A stretch of 64,000 nt of DNA from G020353115 sp964640125 (GTDB lineage: Bacteria > Bacteroidota > Bacteroidia > Bacteroidales > VadinHA17): NCBI GenBank assembly GCA_964640125.1, contig CAZXGG010000003.1, forward strand, positions 24,108 through 88,107, in the 5' to 3' direction. Under the pieces are notes generated by a model, which ran no database searches, was not told the DNA's origin, and saw only the letters and a list, made by a program, of their open reading frames with translations. This document shows, in pieces, positions 1-8,996 of this stretch; the first letter of the stretch is position 1, and every line of letters begins with the position of its first letter. The position numbers and the translations under genes are program-made.

Positions 1-2329
1 CACCAAAACCCGAGAACAGAGCCAGCGGAGTCGGCTCTTTCAACACCTCTTCATGTTCGGAAGCTACTTTGTTAAGGATCCCGAGCACTTTAGAAGGATC
101 TGTCCCATATGCCACCCCAACCAGAACCTCAACTCTCCGCTGTTGGTCAGTGAGGGTCCAGTTAATCAGTTCGTTAGAAATTAAGTTCCCGTTAGGTACG
201 ATCACCTCTGCCCCATCGAAAGTAAAAATGATACTGGCACGGAGACCGATCTCTTTTACCGTCCCCCATAGTTCTCCAACCTCAATTATATCCCCTTCCT
301 TAATCGGTCGTTCAAAGGCTAGGATTATTCCCGAGACCAGGTTGTTGAAAATGTTTTGCATACCAAAACCAATACCCACACCCAATGCACCCAGCAGGAT
401 TGTAAGTTTAGTCATATCAACTCCTGCAGCTGCTATGGCAAACATGAATCCAAAGGTAATGATTGTGATCCTGAGAAGCAAAGAAATCGCGCCGGGCACT
501 CCCCTCTGCATTTTCACCCTGGGTGCAATTTCCCCTTCTACGATGATCTTAATCAACTTTGAGATCTTTAATGCTAGCCAGATTAAGAAAAAGAAGATCA
601 GGATATTGCCTAGAGATAGATCCATGGATCCGATAGGGATCTTACTTGTGAGTATTTTCTTTCCCCACTGATAGATATTACTCCAGACAGTGAATAACCG
701 GAGAGCAAGGATCAGCCAAAGAATCCAGGTGACAACATTTACAATCTTGACAAGCTTTTTATACAGCTTTTCATGGAATTGCCTTATAAGATTAAGTTTC
801 TGTAGCGTTTTGCTGAATATAGATATGATAATAATGCTGTTTACTGTCAGACTGAGAGCGTAAAAAATCAGCATCAGTACTGCACTTTTTATGGTAGCAT
901 AGGTAATAAATTCGGCCAGCATAACTGCTCCTGCAATAACTGCGAAAAGGGATATTACTAACAGGACAAGGCAGAAAAATAACAATCCGTAAATAATTTT
1001 TCTGATACGAACGGGTAATCCAAACTGGCGTTGCTTAATTTTTTTGAGTATCATTCCAAGTGAGAGGAGGCCAAAAATTATGATAGACATCAGAAAGATC
1101 CTGCTGATTGCAGTTTCGCTATAACCAAGATTATGGATCTGTACCAGGACAGCAGCACTTACCGGAAGATAGATAAATCGCTTTGCACTCCTGTTAATAA
1201 TATCAGAAAGGATGAATAAAACCGGAATAACTAACAGCAACGTATTGAGAAGATTGATTGAATCCGGGACAGTCTCATATAAAATATAGGTTAGAAGAAA
1301 GGAGATCAGAAAAGAAGATGATACTGGCCTCTTCACAATCATCCTTATAGCCATTGCCTCCGGGATATCCTTTTCTGGAATATATTTCTTTAAATTGCGG
1401 TATGAATAGGTCACAAAAATGAGGATGATCAGAAACAGTATAAGATGAAGCCACAGTCTGAAGGAGTAGTTCAACATGAAATCTTTCAGACCGGATATAA
1501 TATCTGAAATCAACGATCTCTTCCCTGTTATGACCCTGGCATCCTTTCGATCGGCAAATTCCTTCCAGATGGGTGGTTGATTTGGGGACAGCAGTTTCCT
1601 GGTGGCAACCTCCTGTGAAGAATGAATATTTCCGAGGACTTCATTACAAAAAATCAGTTCAGTAGAGATTCGAACCAGGTTCTCCTGCAGAAATTCTGAA
1701 TCTGCCAGAAATGATGAGCGAAGTTGTTTCAGGTTTTCCATAGTGGAAGCTACCTGTTGAATAATTAAGTCTGGAGCGCCAACATTCCGGAGAGATAGCA
1801 TGGTCTTTTGCCACAATTGAAGCATATCATCAATTGACTTCTTCTCATTCTCTATATCCTGTAATTGCTGAGTCATGCTCTCCTGTTCATTGGTTAAGCG
1901 TGAATTCAACAACGACCAATCCCCTTCCAGGTTTGTCAGACTCCTGAAGTTTAATGATTCCATATTATGGATTCTGGGATCTTCACGAAGGAGATTGAGC
2001 CTGAAGATCAGGGTATCAGATCTGGAAGTAATGCTTCTTTTCCTTTCTTCTGTTAACAAATTGTTGTGCTTTTCAGTTATTAACGAACTTACCTGGGTGG
2101 CCTGACGATTTATCTCAGCAAGGGGAATAGCAATAACCTCCTGAGTAATAGTATCCTGGAGATGAATATTCTTTGCCAGTAATGGATTGCTGGTAACAAC
2201 CAGTTGTATAAGGATGAAAATTAAAACTGTTAAATGGAACGGACCAGCTTGACAATACGATACGGTTTCTCTTTCTTCTTTTTTATTAGGTTCTATTGGT
2301 AAAGACCGGAGTTTCATTTTGGTAACCAT
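1..2329 (-). CDS. Large MscS-family mechanosensitive channel, C-terminus cut by window edge
   Basis: Read by hand on the minus strand from ATG at 2329; 776 codons are open to the window edge. An N-terminal hydrophobic stretch (about residues 22-40) is followed by a long helical, coiled-coil-like region up to about residue 280. Several membrane helices come next, and then the MscS core. The diagnostic part is the pore helix and beta domain, with GVGIGFGMQNIFNNLVSG, then FERPIKEGDIIEV, the GTVKEIGLRAS segment and the VPNGNLISNELINW motif. The visible sequence ends in LFSGFG, as in the MscS C-terminal domain. The protein resembles the large MscK/MscM-type channels that release solutes on hypo-osmotic shock. 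Family assignment is secure. The gating stimulus and exact subfamily are inferred. Confidence 0.93.
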   Translation of the reverse strand, partial: MVTKMKLRSLPIEPNKKEERETVSYCQAGPFHLTVLIFILIQLVVTSNPLLAKNIHLQDTITQEVIAIPLAEINRQATQVSSLITEKHNNLLTEERKRSITSRSDTLIFRLNLLREDPRIHNMESLNFRSLTNLEGDWSLLNSRLTNEQESMTQQLQDIENEKKSIDDMLQLWQKTMLSLRNVGAPDLIIQQVASTMENLKQLRSSFLADSEFLQENLVRISTELIFCNEVLGNIHSSQEVATRKLLSPNQPPIWKEFADRKDARVITGKRSLISDIISGLKDFMLNYSFRLWLHLILFLIILIFVTYSYRNLKKYIPEKDIPEAMAIRMIVKRPVSSSFLISFLLTYILYETVPDSINLLNTLLLVIPVLFILSDIINRSAKRFIYLPVSAAVLVQIHNLGYSETAISRIFLMSIIIFGLLSLGMILKKIKQRQFGLPVRIRKIIYGLLFFCLVLLVISLFAVIAGAVMLAEFITYATIKSAVLMLIFYALSLTVNSIIIISIFSKTLQKLNLIRQFHEKLYKKLVKIVNVVTWILWLILALRLFTVWSNIYQWGKKILTSKIPIGSMDLSLGNILIFFFLIWLALKISKLIKIIVEGEIAPRVKMQRGVPGAISLLLRITIITFGFMFAIAAAGVDMTKLTILLGALGVGIGFGMQNIFNNLVSGIILAFERPIKEGDIIEVGELWGTVKEIGLRASIIFTFDGAEVIVPNGNLISNELINWTLTDQQRRVEVLVGVAYGTDPSKVLGILNKVASEHEEVLKEPTPLALFSGFG

Positions 2330-2757
2330 GTTTTTTATATATGATTTGACAGGTTTGACAACCGTGATACTTAATAAAAATAAGAAAAATAATCTAAACG
2401 GATCTGCATTAAAAAGAATCACAAAACCTGAAGAGTTTGTATAATAGGGGTTAGAACTGGATCTTTCCCAATTTCCATTATCCGCATGGCGGTTCAGAAA
2501 GTGCAAATTACCTGACCTTTCATAGAATACTCATATTGTGACCTCTTCGCCACACAGGCCAACATCCAGTCACCTGCCTGCCGGGAGATAAGTGCAGGCA
2601 GAGCCCAGTGTGACCCTGCCCGGGTGGCCTGATTTTCAAACATTTAGATTTCAATAGAATCGCAACAGGTCAAATTAAGATATTCTCGCCCACTAATCCT
2701 TCAATTATTTTTTTAATTTTATAGAAAAAACCGGCGTATCCGCTAAACCCAATTGCA
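2330..2757. other. Intergenic region with a CTGCCTGC hairpin
   Basis: This 428-base spacer separates the divergent channel and STAND genes and should hold both promoters. I see no convincing TAnnTTTG element. A hairpin with 8-bp arms, CTGCCTGC (2574-2581) and GCAGGCAG (2594-2601), lies in the middle and resembles the palindromes at 30640-30658 and 16276-16294. No ORF with coding character was seen. Confidence 0.5.
2574..2601. repeat. Palindrome, CTGCCTGC family
   Basis: Perfect 8-bp inverted repeat with a 12-base loop. The same arm core recurs at 30640-30658 and, with 7-bp arms, at 16276-16294, which suggests a small family of dispersed palindromes. Confidence 0.6.
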
Positions 2758-5685
2758 ATGTCAAAAAGTCCTTTCAAGTTCCTGGATGCCTACACCAAGG
2801 AGGACCGGGATATCTTTTTTGGCAGGGATCATGAGATCGAAGAGCTCTACCAGCGGGTGTTTGAAAGCAAAATACTACTGGTATGCGGGGTTTCCGGAAC
2901 CGGAAAATCGTCCCTGATTCAGTGCGGACTGGCCAATAAATTTGAAGATAGCGACTGGCTGCCCGTGAATGTACGGAGGGGGCGGAATATGCTGGATAGT
3001 TTGGTTGGGGAACTCCGGAAAGTTGCTCTTACTCCCCCCTCGTCCCTGACGGAATCGTCAGGGCCACTCCCCCCAGGGGGAGACACGCCTGCGCGCATCG
3101 TTAAAACACTACAGTCGATTTATCTGGATCATTTTAAACCGATCTACCTGATCTTCGACCAGTTCGAGGAGCTGTTCATCTTTGGCAACCCGGAAGAGCG
3201 GAAAGAGTTCATGACGGTGATTAAAAAGATCGTGGATTCGGATGTACAGTGCAAAATCATCCTGGTGATGCGGGAGGAGTACCTGGCTTCTGCCATTGAG
3301 TTTGAACGGGAGATTCCTACTATTCTGACCAACCGGATGCGGATCGAGAAGATGACCTGGGCAAACGCAAAGGAAGCGATCGAAGGACCCTGCAGGATCG
3401 CCGGAATTGAGCTCGAAGAAGGATTTGCCGAAGCAGCTCTTGAAAAACTCAACCCGGAAAGCAGCGAGGTGGAGCTGACTTACCTGCAGGTGATGCTGGA
3501 TAAAATATACCGGCTGTCTTCAACAAATAACGGCGAGCGGAGTGAGCCAAATAACATCCCACAGAGTGGGATAAATAACGATCCGCCCATTGGCGGATCT
3601 ACTAACAACAAACAAAATGCACCCTCAGTTATTAGGTTCACAAAACCTCTATTAGAAAAGATTGGCGATGTTTCCGACCTCCTGGGCAGTTTCCTGGAGG
3701 ATCAGATCGTACAGCTTGATGATCCGGATACGGGGCTGGTCATCCTGAAATCGTTTGTCTCCATCAAAGGCACCAAGCGGCAGGTTACCCTGGAAGAAGT
3801 AAGTGAATTTGCCGGTTCCCTGGGGAAAAAAATTACTGAGGAGGAGCTGAAAAACCTGGTCATCCGGTTTGTGAACCTGAGGATCCTGCGGGGAAAAGAT
3901 GAGAGCGGCAGGTATGAACTGCGGCACGACAGCCTGGCATCAAAGATCTATGAAAAGATCACCCTGGTGGAGAAAGAGATCCTGGAGGTACGGCAATTTA
4001 TTGAAAATGCCCATGCAAACTACCAGAAACGCGGCATTCCGCTGGATTCAGAGGACCTTGCCTACATTGCCACCTACGAGAACCGGCTCTTTCTCAAGGG
4101 AGAACTGGATGAGTTTGTGCAGAAATGCAAACGGATCATTTCGGAAAAGAAACGATCCTTTAACCGGATCCTCATCATTTCAGCTGCCGGCTTTTTCATG
4201 CTGATCGCTGCTGTGGTATTCTATTATATCCAGTCAACATCTTCGATAAAATCCAGGAGGCTTGCCCAGGAAGCTTCCCTTCAGCTCGGTTTCAGCCCGG
4301 GATTGAGCTTTACCACTGCCCTGAAGGCATACGAACAGGATACGACCTCATCGCTTGCTGTCAAAGCCCTGTTTGATGCATTTTATGCACTGGTGAAAGA
4401 GAACCAGGTTGCTGATTCAGCCGGCAATGTCCATGATCCGATGAAAAAGATCTTTGACTTCACACCCTGCGAGTCAAACATCGAATTTGCACGGTTTTCA
4501 GAGAACGGGGAGTACATTTACGGGTACCTGGAGGACAACACGGTAAAGATTTGGAAGAAAAACGGATCAGAAATCTTTTCTCAGAAGTCGAGGGATACCA
4601 CCATTCTGTCGGTGAATTTTGCCCCCGATAACCTGCATATCGCTGCCGTGTATGCGGACAGTACAGCCTTTATCTGGAGCAGGAACGGTGAAGTAGCCTG
4701 CTCGGTGCAGGTCTATTACGAACCGTTGAATCCAGAAAGGGTGATCAGCTTCTCCCCGACCATGGAGCTGTTTTCCAACGTGGCAACCAACAACCGTGTC
4801 CAAGTCCGGGATTATACCGGGAACCTTATGTATGAACTGGAAGGGCACACTGCCCCGGTCAATGAAGCCGTCTTCTCCCCGAACGGAGAATTCATGGCTT
4901 CCGCCTCCAAAGATTCAACAGTCATCGCCTGGCGACTGGATTCATTAAACAGACAATTTAATCGGTTTTGGTATTTCAGGTCTTTCCAGGATGTCGTGTG
5001 GTCAGTTGACTTTTCTAAGGGTTCCGATTATCTGTTGTGTGCATCCACAGATACTTCATTATGGACTTCAGTCTCACGACTATATCCTTTTAAGAGGTCA
5101 GGGAAATACCTTGGTAATGCTGTCTATGATACTACTGCATACGAATCCTGGCCCACGCTTTTTGATGATGTAATGTCTGGTACAGCCATATCTGCCCGCT
5201 TCACAGGAAATGATAATGCAGTCATCTTTACCGTTCGGAATGACAAAAAGTGGTGGTTACAGAAACAGAATGATCCACTGAGTGATCGTGATTATTTTGC
5301 AGCGGTACTCATTGCGGCTCCTGAAAGCCGCTGGCAGCTGATGTCAGAAAATAAATACACTAAAAACCATCCCTGGTCGGAAAGTGAAATCTATCCGTAC
5401 GGCGGGATAGACATGGCTGTCCAGGGGTATGTCGTATCAAATATCCTGGGTAGCAGCTACTCCAATCTTTTTCACTGGGATCAATTGCCCCTTCATATGT
5501 TTTATGGGATTCAACCCAGGTTCTCACCAGACGGCAAGTATATTCTCTGCATTAATGGTATGTCCCTGGAAATCTATCCATCACATGAGAAAGAGATCAT
5601 TTGGTTGGTAAAGGAACAGGCTTTGTTTGGAGAGCTGGATAAAAAACTAAGGCATTGGTTGCATATCCATAGCGTGGATGTTTAA
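2758..5685 (+). CDS. nSTAND1-type STAND NTPase with a transmembrane helix and WD40 C-terminus
   Basis: 975 residues. The N-terminus reads FxFLDAYTKEDRDIFFGR, the usual opening of nSTAND1 ATPases. The P-loop GVSGTGKS is at residues 44-51 and the Walker B segment LIFDQFEE at 131-138. One strong membrane helix lies near 468-490. The remainder looks like a beta-propeller with WD40-like blades, the clearest being the GHTAPVNEAVFSPNGEF blade near 695. STAND proteins are signal-dependent switches in which C-terminal repeats sense and an effector acts on ATP binding. No N-terminal effector domain (caspase, nuclease, TIR) is present here, so any effector would have to act in trans. Two segments (about residues 92-111 and 257-283) are encoded by palindromic DNA and look like in-frame insertions. 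The 3' end overlaps the convergent membrane-protein gene by 4 bases. Confidence 0.88.
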   Translation: MSKSPFKFLDAYTKEDRDIFFGRDHEIEELYQRVFESKILLVCGVSGTGKSSLIQCGLANKFEDSDWLPVNVRRGRNMLDSLVGELRKVALTPPSSLTESSGPLPPGGDTPARIVKTLQSIYLDHFKPIYLIFDQFEELFIFGNPEERKEFMTVIKKIVDSDVQCKIILVMREEYLASAIEFEREIPTILTNRMRIEKMTWANAKEAIEGPCRIAGIELEEGFAEAALEKLNPESSEVELTYLQVMLDKIYRLSSTNNGERSEPNNIPQSGINNDPPIGGSTNNKQNAPSVIRFTKPLLEKIGDVSDLLGSFLEDQIVQLDDPDTGLVILKSFVSIKGTKRQVTLEEVSEFAGSLGKKITEEELKNLVIRFVNLRILRGKDESGRYELRHDSLASKIYEKITLVEKEILEVRQFIENAHANYQKRGIPLDSEDLAYIATYENRLFLKGELDEFVQKCKRIISEKKRSFNRILIISAAGFFMLIAAVVFYYIQSTSSIKSRRLAQEASLQLGFSPGLSFTTALKAYEQDTTSSLAVKALFDAFYALVKENQVADSAGNVHDPMKKIFDFTPCESNIEFARFSENGEYIYGYLEDNTVKIWKKNGSEIFSQKSRDTTILSVNFAPDNLHIAAVYADSTAFIWSRNGEVACSVQVYYEPLNPERVISFSPTMELFSNVATNNRVQVRDYTGNLMYELEGHTAPVNEAVFSPNGEFMASASKDSTVIAWRLDSLNRQFNRFWYFRSFQDVVWSVDFSKGSDYLLCASTDTSLWTSVSRLYPFKRSGKYLGNAVYDTTAYESWPTLFDDVMSGTAISARFTGNDNAVIFTVRNDKKWWLQKQNDPLSDRDYFAAVLIAAPESRWQLMSENKYTKNHPWSESEIYPYGGIDMAVQGYVVSNILGSSYSNLFHWDQLPLHMFYGIQPRFSPDGKYILCINGMSLEIYPSHEKEIIWLVKEQALFGELDKKLRHWLHIHSVDV
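3032..3082. repeat. Two adjacent perfect palindromes inside the STAND gene
   Basis: CCCTGACG-GAAT-CGTCAGGG spans 3044-3063 and CTCCCCC-CA-GGGGGAG spans 3067-3082. An extra CTCCCCC lies at 3032-3038. They encode a proline/serine/glycine-rich stretch between the Walker A and Walker B motifs. Such C/G-rich palindromes are normally intergenic. Confidence 0.75.
3526..3606. repeat. 24-bp periodic array of palindromic units inside the STAND gene
   Basis: The spacer AATAAC occurs at 3526, 3550 and 3574 (ACTAAC at 3601), giving an exact 24-base period over the first three. The 18-base inserts include ATCCCAC-AGA-GTGGGAT and GATCCGCC-CATT-GGCGGATC, both perfect palindromes. The first unit is only partly palindromic. 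The 24-base period keeps the reading frame and gives units starting with Asn-Asn. Confidence 0.75.
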
Positions 5686-6635
5686 TCCTGCCCGATTTCT
5701 TTTTCCCCGGGTTCCTTCAACTCGTATTTCTTCATACCAAAAAAGACTTTCTCTTTTTGAGCATATCCTTTGAAAAAGAGTTTCTGGTAGGAAGTTCCGG
5801 GCAGCAAAAATTTTAGTGAAAACAGGACAAGGAAGAAAACCATTGTGGTAAGAAAAACACGGTAAAAAAACTGCTTCTGCTTCTTTGTCCATTCGATAAA
5901 ATTGGAAAAAGGCATGGCACCAAACAGGATGAGACAGGCAGCAAGGAAGGAGATTGCCCCGACAAAATCCAGGGTACTGGTATGGGCCCCTTCCCAGCTG
6001 GAGAATTTTACCAAAAAAACTGCACCACAAAAGGCAAGAATAAATCCGAGAAGCAGAAGCAGTCTTCTGACAAAACTGTTTTTCTCAAAATAACGAAGAG
6101 AGCGAATACTCGCCTGGATAGATCCAACAGAAACAAATCCAAATCCAAGGAATAGTATAACCACTGCTTCGTTCTCGGCACCGATCCGATTCATTAAAAG
6201 CCCTGCAAGAATGAGTAAAATGCTCAGGGGCATAATAATTTCGACAAAACGGAAGTAGATAATATATAGCAGGATAAACATAGAGACTGCAATCACCGAG
6301 GAGCCCTCTCTTACCACATAATCTAACTCACGGTCTATCCTCCATAACGGTATTACATATCTGGCAAGAAGATAAATTAGTCCTGAGACGCAAGCCAGGA
6401 TGATCATGAAGCGTATAATCTTTTTGGCTATCGTTTCCTTCCTGACCATCATCAATATCGCTAAAATGATTACAAGCAATAGCAGTAAGATAATTAGTAT
6501 ACTTTCAAACCAATTAGGATAATCAATTAAGAAATCCAAACCGTAAATAAGACTTAACCATAGAATCGGAGCAATGAAAAATATCCAACGGAACCGGTTT
6601 AACGTGGCAGGTTTTATGTCTTTGATTTTGCTCAT
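5682..6635 (-). CDS. Polytopic membrane protein of unknown function
   Basis: 317 residues, not recognised. After a short basic N-terminus (MSKIKDIKPATLNRFRW) the sequence is almost entirely hydrophobic, consistent with about nine or ten membrane helices, and it ends in a charged tail rich in Lys and Glu. No catalytic motif stands out. It converges on the STAND NTPase gene and overlaps it by 4 bases, so the two are not co-transcribed. Nothing in the sequence supports a functional link between them. Confidence 0.75.
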   Translation of the reverse strand: MSKIKDIKPATLNRFRWIFFIAPILWLSLIYGLDFLIDYPNWFESILIILLLLLVIILAILMMVRKETIAKKIIRFMIILACVSGLIYLLARYVIPLWRIDRELDYVVREGSSVIAVSMFILLYIIYFRFVEIIMPLSILLILAGLLMNRIGAENEAVVILFLGFGFVSVGSIQASIRSLRYFEKNSFVRRLLLLLGFILAFCGAVFLVKFSSWEGAHTSTLDFVGAISFLAACLILFGAMPFSNFIEWTKKQKQFFYRVFLTTMVFFLVLFSLKFLLPGTSYQKLFFKGYAQKEKVFFGMKKYELKEPGEKEIGQD

Positions 6636-6770
6636 CTTGAAGAATAAAGATAAGGAAAAAAATCAGATTTAGTGAAAGTTGATTGAATCTCGGTGCTCGA
6701 TAAAAGAAGAAGTGAGCGGTGAAAGATGAGTTGTGAGTTGAGTTATGAATGATGAATGATGAGTAGGACT

Positions 6771-6836
6771 ACCATTGAGTTACTATTGATTTACTACCGA
6801 CTTACCATCGAGTTACTATCGAGTTGCAACTGAACT
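6771..6836. repeat. 11-bp tandem repeat array, about six units
   Basis: Units read ACCATTGAGTT, ACTATTGATTT, ACTACCGACTT, ACCATCGAGTT, ACTATCGAGTT and GCAACTGAACT. The period is a constant 11 bases with degenerate positions. The array abuts and just overlaps the stop codon of the barrel gene (stop at 6835-6837). The stretch before it, 6715-6765, is also simple, with GAATGATGAATGATGAG words. Confidence 0.8.
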
Positions 6837-8019
6837 AGAAATGAATCCCTGCCACCAGTCCGATCCCGGTAATATTGGGGATTGGCGGGTCGCCTGCCAG
6901 GAGCTCTTCAACCCGCAATTCAGCAAAAATGGAAAGCTTGTTGGAGAGGCTGAAATCCACCCCTGCTCCCACCATCATTTTAAAATAGTAATTGCTCATT
7001 TCATCGTCGGTAAAGTCAAATTTTTCGGTAGATTCCACGCCTCCGATCCTTTCGTAAAGTGTCATTTCATTTTTCTTGTTCAGTGCAAAGGCCAGGCCTA
7101 TTCCTCCGTGAACATAGGGTCTGATCCGGGGTTGAAGGGATGAGTATTTTAAGGTGAGGGTAATATCCCATCTTGAAAGATCGACAGCAATATCCTCTTT
7201 AAAGATATCCTCTCCCGATGTTTCTTTTCGATGGTATGTAAAAGATTGTTTGGCGAACCCCATCTCACCCTGGAAATATAATCTCCCTTCGACGGGTATG
7301 CTGGCTTGCAGCCCAAACAGGGGTGATATTTTCGCATCGAAGTTTGCCTTTGAGAGAGAGGTAACGTTTGTTTTTTTCACCGGAAAATCGATCAATGAAA
7401 CTTGCACGCCTGCAAACACCCCCGCCTGGAAACGGGGTACAATCTGGTTATCGCACTCGTTGTACCGGCTGGTAAGGGTAGCCAGGTAGCGCTTATTTAA
7501 CCTGGCGAGGTCTATGGCATTGCTTACGGCATCACAATCCGACATGGATTTACGGAGCGCAGCCTGGAATCTCTCTTTTGATTGTTCCGGGTCCGTGTTC
7601 AACGGTATCAGCAGGCTGTTCTCCCGTGCGATGAAAAAATATTTCCTGGCGTTGTGCCTGACCTGGAAAAAACTGATCGTTCCTGTTTCCACGCTTTCCA
7701 GGAAAAGGGACTGGGTAGTAACCTTACCGTCCTGAATGAAGTTAACCGGCCTGGAAATGTATGATGTTCCCCGATGAAATCCGTATTCCAGGATATCGTT
7801 CGCTGTATATACCCTGAATTCTTCTGAACCGATTTCCGCAAATTCAACCGTGGTGGATCTATCATGGGTACGTTTTATCATACCTCCCCTGAATTCATTA
7901 TTTCTCATTATGATATAGCCGTTTTCCTGGCAGAGGGAAGGCTGATCCGACAGGAAAAAATAAAAAAGTAACGTAAGGATTACAACCTTACTCATGCATT
8001 TTGATACCGTTATTGACAT
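6835..8019 (-). CDS. Outer-membrane beta-barrel protein, unknown function
   Basis: 394 residues. A hydrophobic signal segment (VVILTLLFYFFLSDQPSLC) starts near residue 11, and an internal Met at residue 9 (start at 7995) is an alternative. The middle is a soluble region of about 180 residues that starts with short beta-rich repeats and has a Cys pair further on. The C-terminal 200 residues alternate polar and hydrophobic positions, with turns such as YVHGGIGLAF and SIFAELRVEELLAG. The protein ends GIGLVAGIHF, the terminal aromatic expected of an outer-membrane barrel. This fits the broad 'outer membrane beta-barrel' class of Bacteroidota. No ligand can be assigned. Confidence 0.75.
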   Translation of the reverse strand: MSITVSKCMSKVVILTLLFYFFLSDQPSLCQENGYIIMRNNEFRGGMIKRTHDRSTTVEFAEIGSEEFRVYTANDILEYGFHRGTSYISRPVNFIQDGKVTTQSLFLESVETGTISFFQVRHNARKYFFIARENSLLIPLNTDPEQSKERFQAALRKSMSDCDAVSNAIDLARLNKRYLATLTSRYNECDNQIVPRFQAGVFAGVQVSLIDFPVKKTNVTSLSKANFDAKISPLFGLQASIPVEGRLYFQGEMGFAKQSFTYHRKETSGEDIFKEDIAVDLSRWDITLTLKYSSLQPRIRPYVHGGIGLAFALNKKNEMTLYERIGGVESTEKFDFTDDEMSNYYFKMMVGAGVDFSLSNKLSIFAELRVEELLAGDPPIPNITGIGLVAGIHF

Positions 8020-8269
8020 ACCTTTCTTGTTGATAACGTTGACCGAATAGATGAACCTTGATGGACCAATTTAACTAAAAATTCAATGCGATGTATTTTC
8101 TTTAGAACATGTTTTACAGATCATACCGTTTGAATGATCTACCGCAGCCATGCCTTTAGCGAGTCAGGAATGCTGAACTATTTTTTCAAAAATAGTATAA
8201 CCTTTCCAATAATATGTTCGTAGAAACACTATATTTCCATTATTAATCTAATCCACAAAAACTAAGAAA

Positions 8270-8701
8270 ATGAAGAGAATCAAATTTTTTACAGCGATTT
8301 TATTGGCATTTGCTCTCTTTTTCGCTGGTTGTGAAGATGATGGTCCCAGCACAAAATCACTTCTGCTTGGAAAATGGCAAATTACCAGCATTACCCTAAC
8401 TGCCTATATAGGAGGGCAACAGGTTGCCCAGGAATCGGAGACGTATGAAGCCAATGAACTGGTCATTGAACTGCTTGAAGGTGGAACTGGTATTGTGTAC
8501 ACATATGGTGATATTGAGGATACCTTTACCTGGTCACTGGATGGAAAGAAAATGACGTTTCCCCCATTCGGTGAAGCTCCTGTTGAAGGAACGGTGAATG
8601 TTACCAAAACTACCCTGAAAATTACCTGGGAAGAAGAGGAGGTTGTCGAACAGATCACCTATACCATCAGGTATCAGATTAATGGAGTGAAAGTATCGTA
8701 G
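8270..8701 (+). CDS. Lipocalin-like exported lipoprotein
   Basis: 143 residues. The signal peptide MKRIKFFTAILLAFALFFAGC ends in a lipobox (FAGC, Cys 21) followed by Glu-Asp-Asp. The mature part begins with LLLGKWQITSITL, the typical opening of small Bacteroidota lipocalin-like domains, and continues as beta strands with few helices (FTWSLDGKKMTF). The likely location is outer membrane or surface. Function is unknown. It converges on the TonB receptor gene across a 295-base gap rich in inverted repeats. Confidence 0.75.
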   Translation: MKRIKFFTAILLAFALFFAGCEDDGPSTKSLLLGKWQITSITLTAYIGGQQVAQESETYEANELVIELLEGGTGIVYTYGDIEDTFTWSLDGKKMTFPPFGEAPVEGTVNVTKTTLKITWEEEEVVEQITYTIRYQINGVKVS

Positions 8702-8996
8702 TTGTTGCTTCTGTCAGCTCGATCCATTCATCTTTTTATCAGGCTATCCGCTGAGCGGTTTGAGCTGGTCCGCAAAGGACGCATGGCCATGTGAAATAGG
8801 AATAATCACGAACATGGTGCTAATGCAAAGCATTATTTCACATGGCTGGCGGATAAAAGTTGTGATAAATACCCGTCAAGCCGATTTGGAACGGTCAAAC
8901 GGGCAAAATATTCCGCCTGGCATTCAAAACCTTCCGGAGCGATAAGGCCTATACCGGACGTTTCATGAAAGTCAGCCAGTAGCGGCCGGGATCAGA
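8702..8996. other. Convergent intergenic region with nested inverted repeats, possible gene remnant
   Basis: The region contains a perfect 13-bp inverted repeat GCCATGTGAAATA (8786-8798) / TATTTCACATGGC (8834-8846). A second perfect palindrome, TAATGC-AAA-GCATTA (8821-8835), partly overlaps its right arm. The flanking DNA has codon-like stretches in changing frames (for example RFELVRKGRMAM then a stop near 8795). It may be a decayed gene or element, but no family is recognisable. It could also terminate transcription from both sides. Confidence 0.45.

Noticed and set aside
69..2105. Plus-strand open frames (up to 200 residues) at 69-671, 356-562 and 1875-2105
   Set aside because: They lie opposite the MscS channel gene, whose minus-strand frame shows clear family motifs throughout.
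2758..6635. STAND gene plus membrane gene as a two-gene defence operon
   Set aside because: They are convergent and overlap at their 3' ends, so they cannot form one transcript.
8760..8945. 61-codon frame in the convergent spacer
   Set aside because: It crosses the inverted repeats, has no recognisable domain, and codon-like texture shifts frame; treated as remnant DNA, not a gene.
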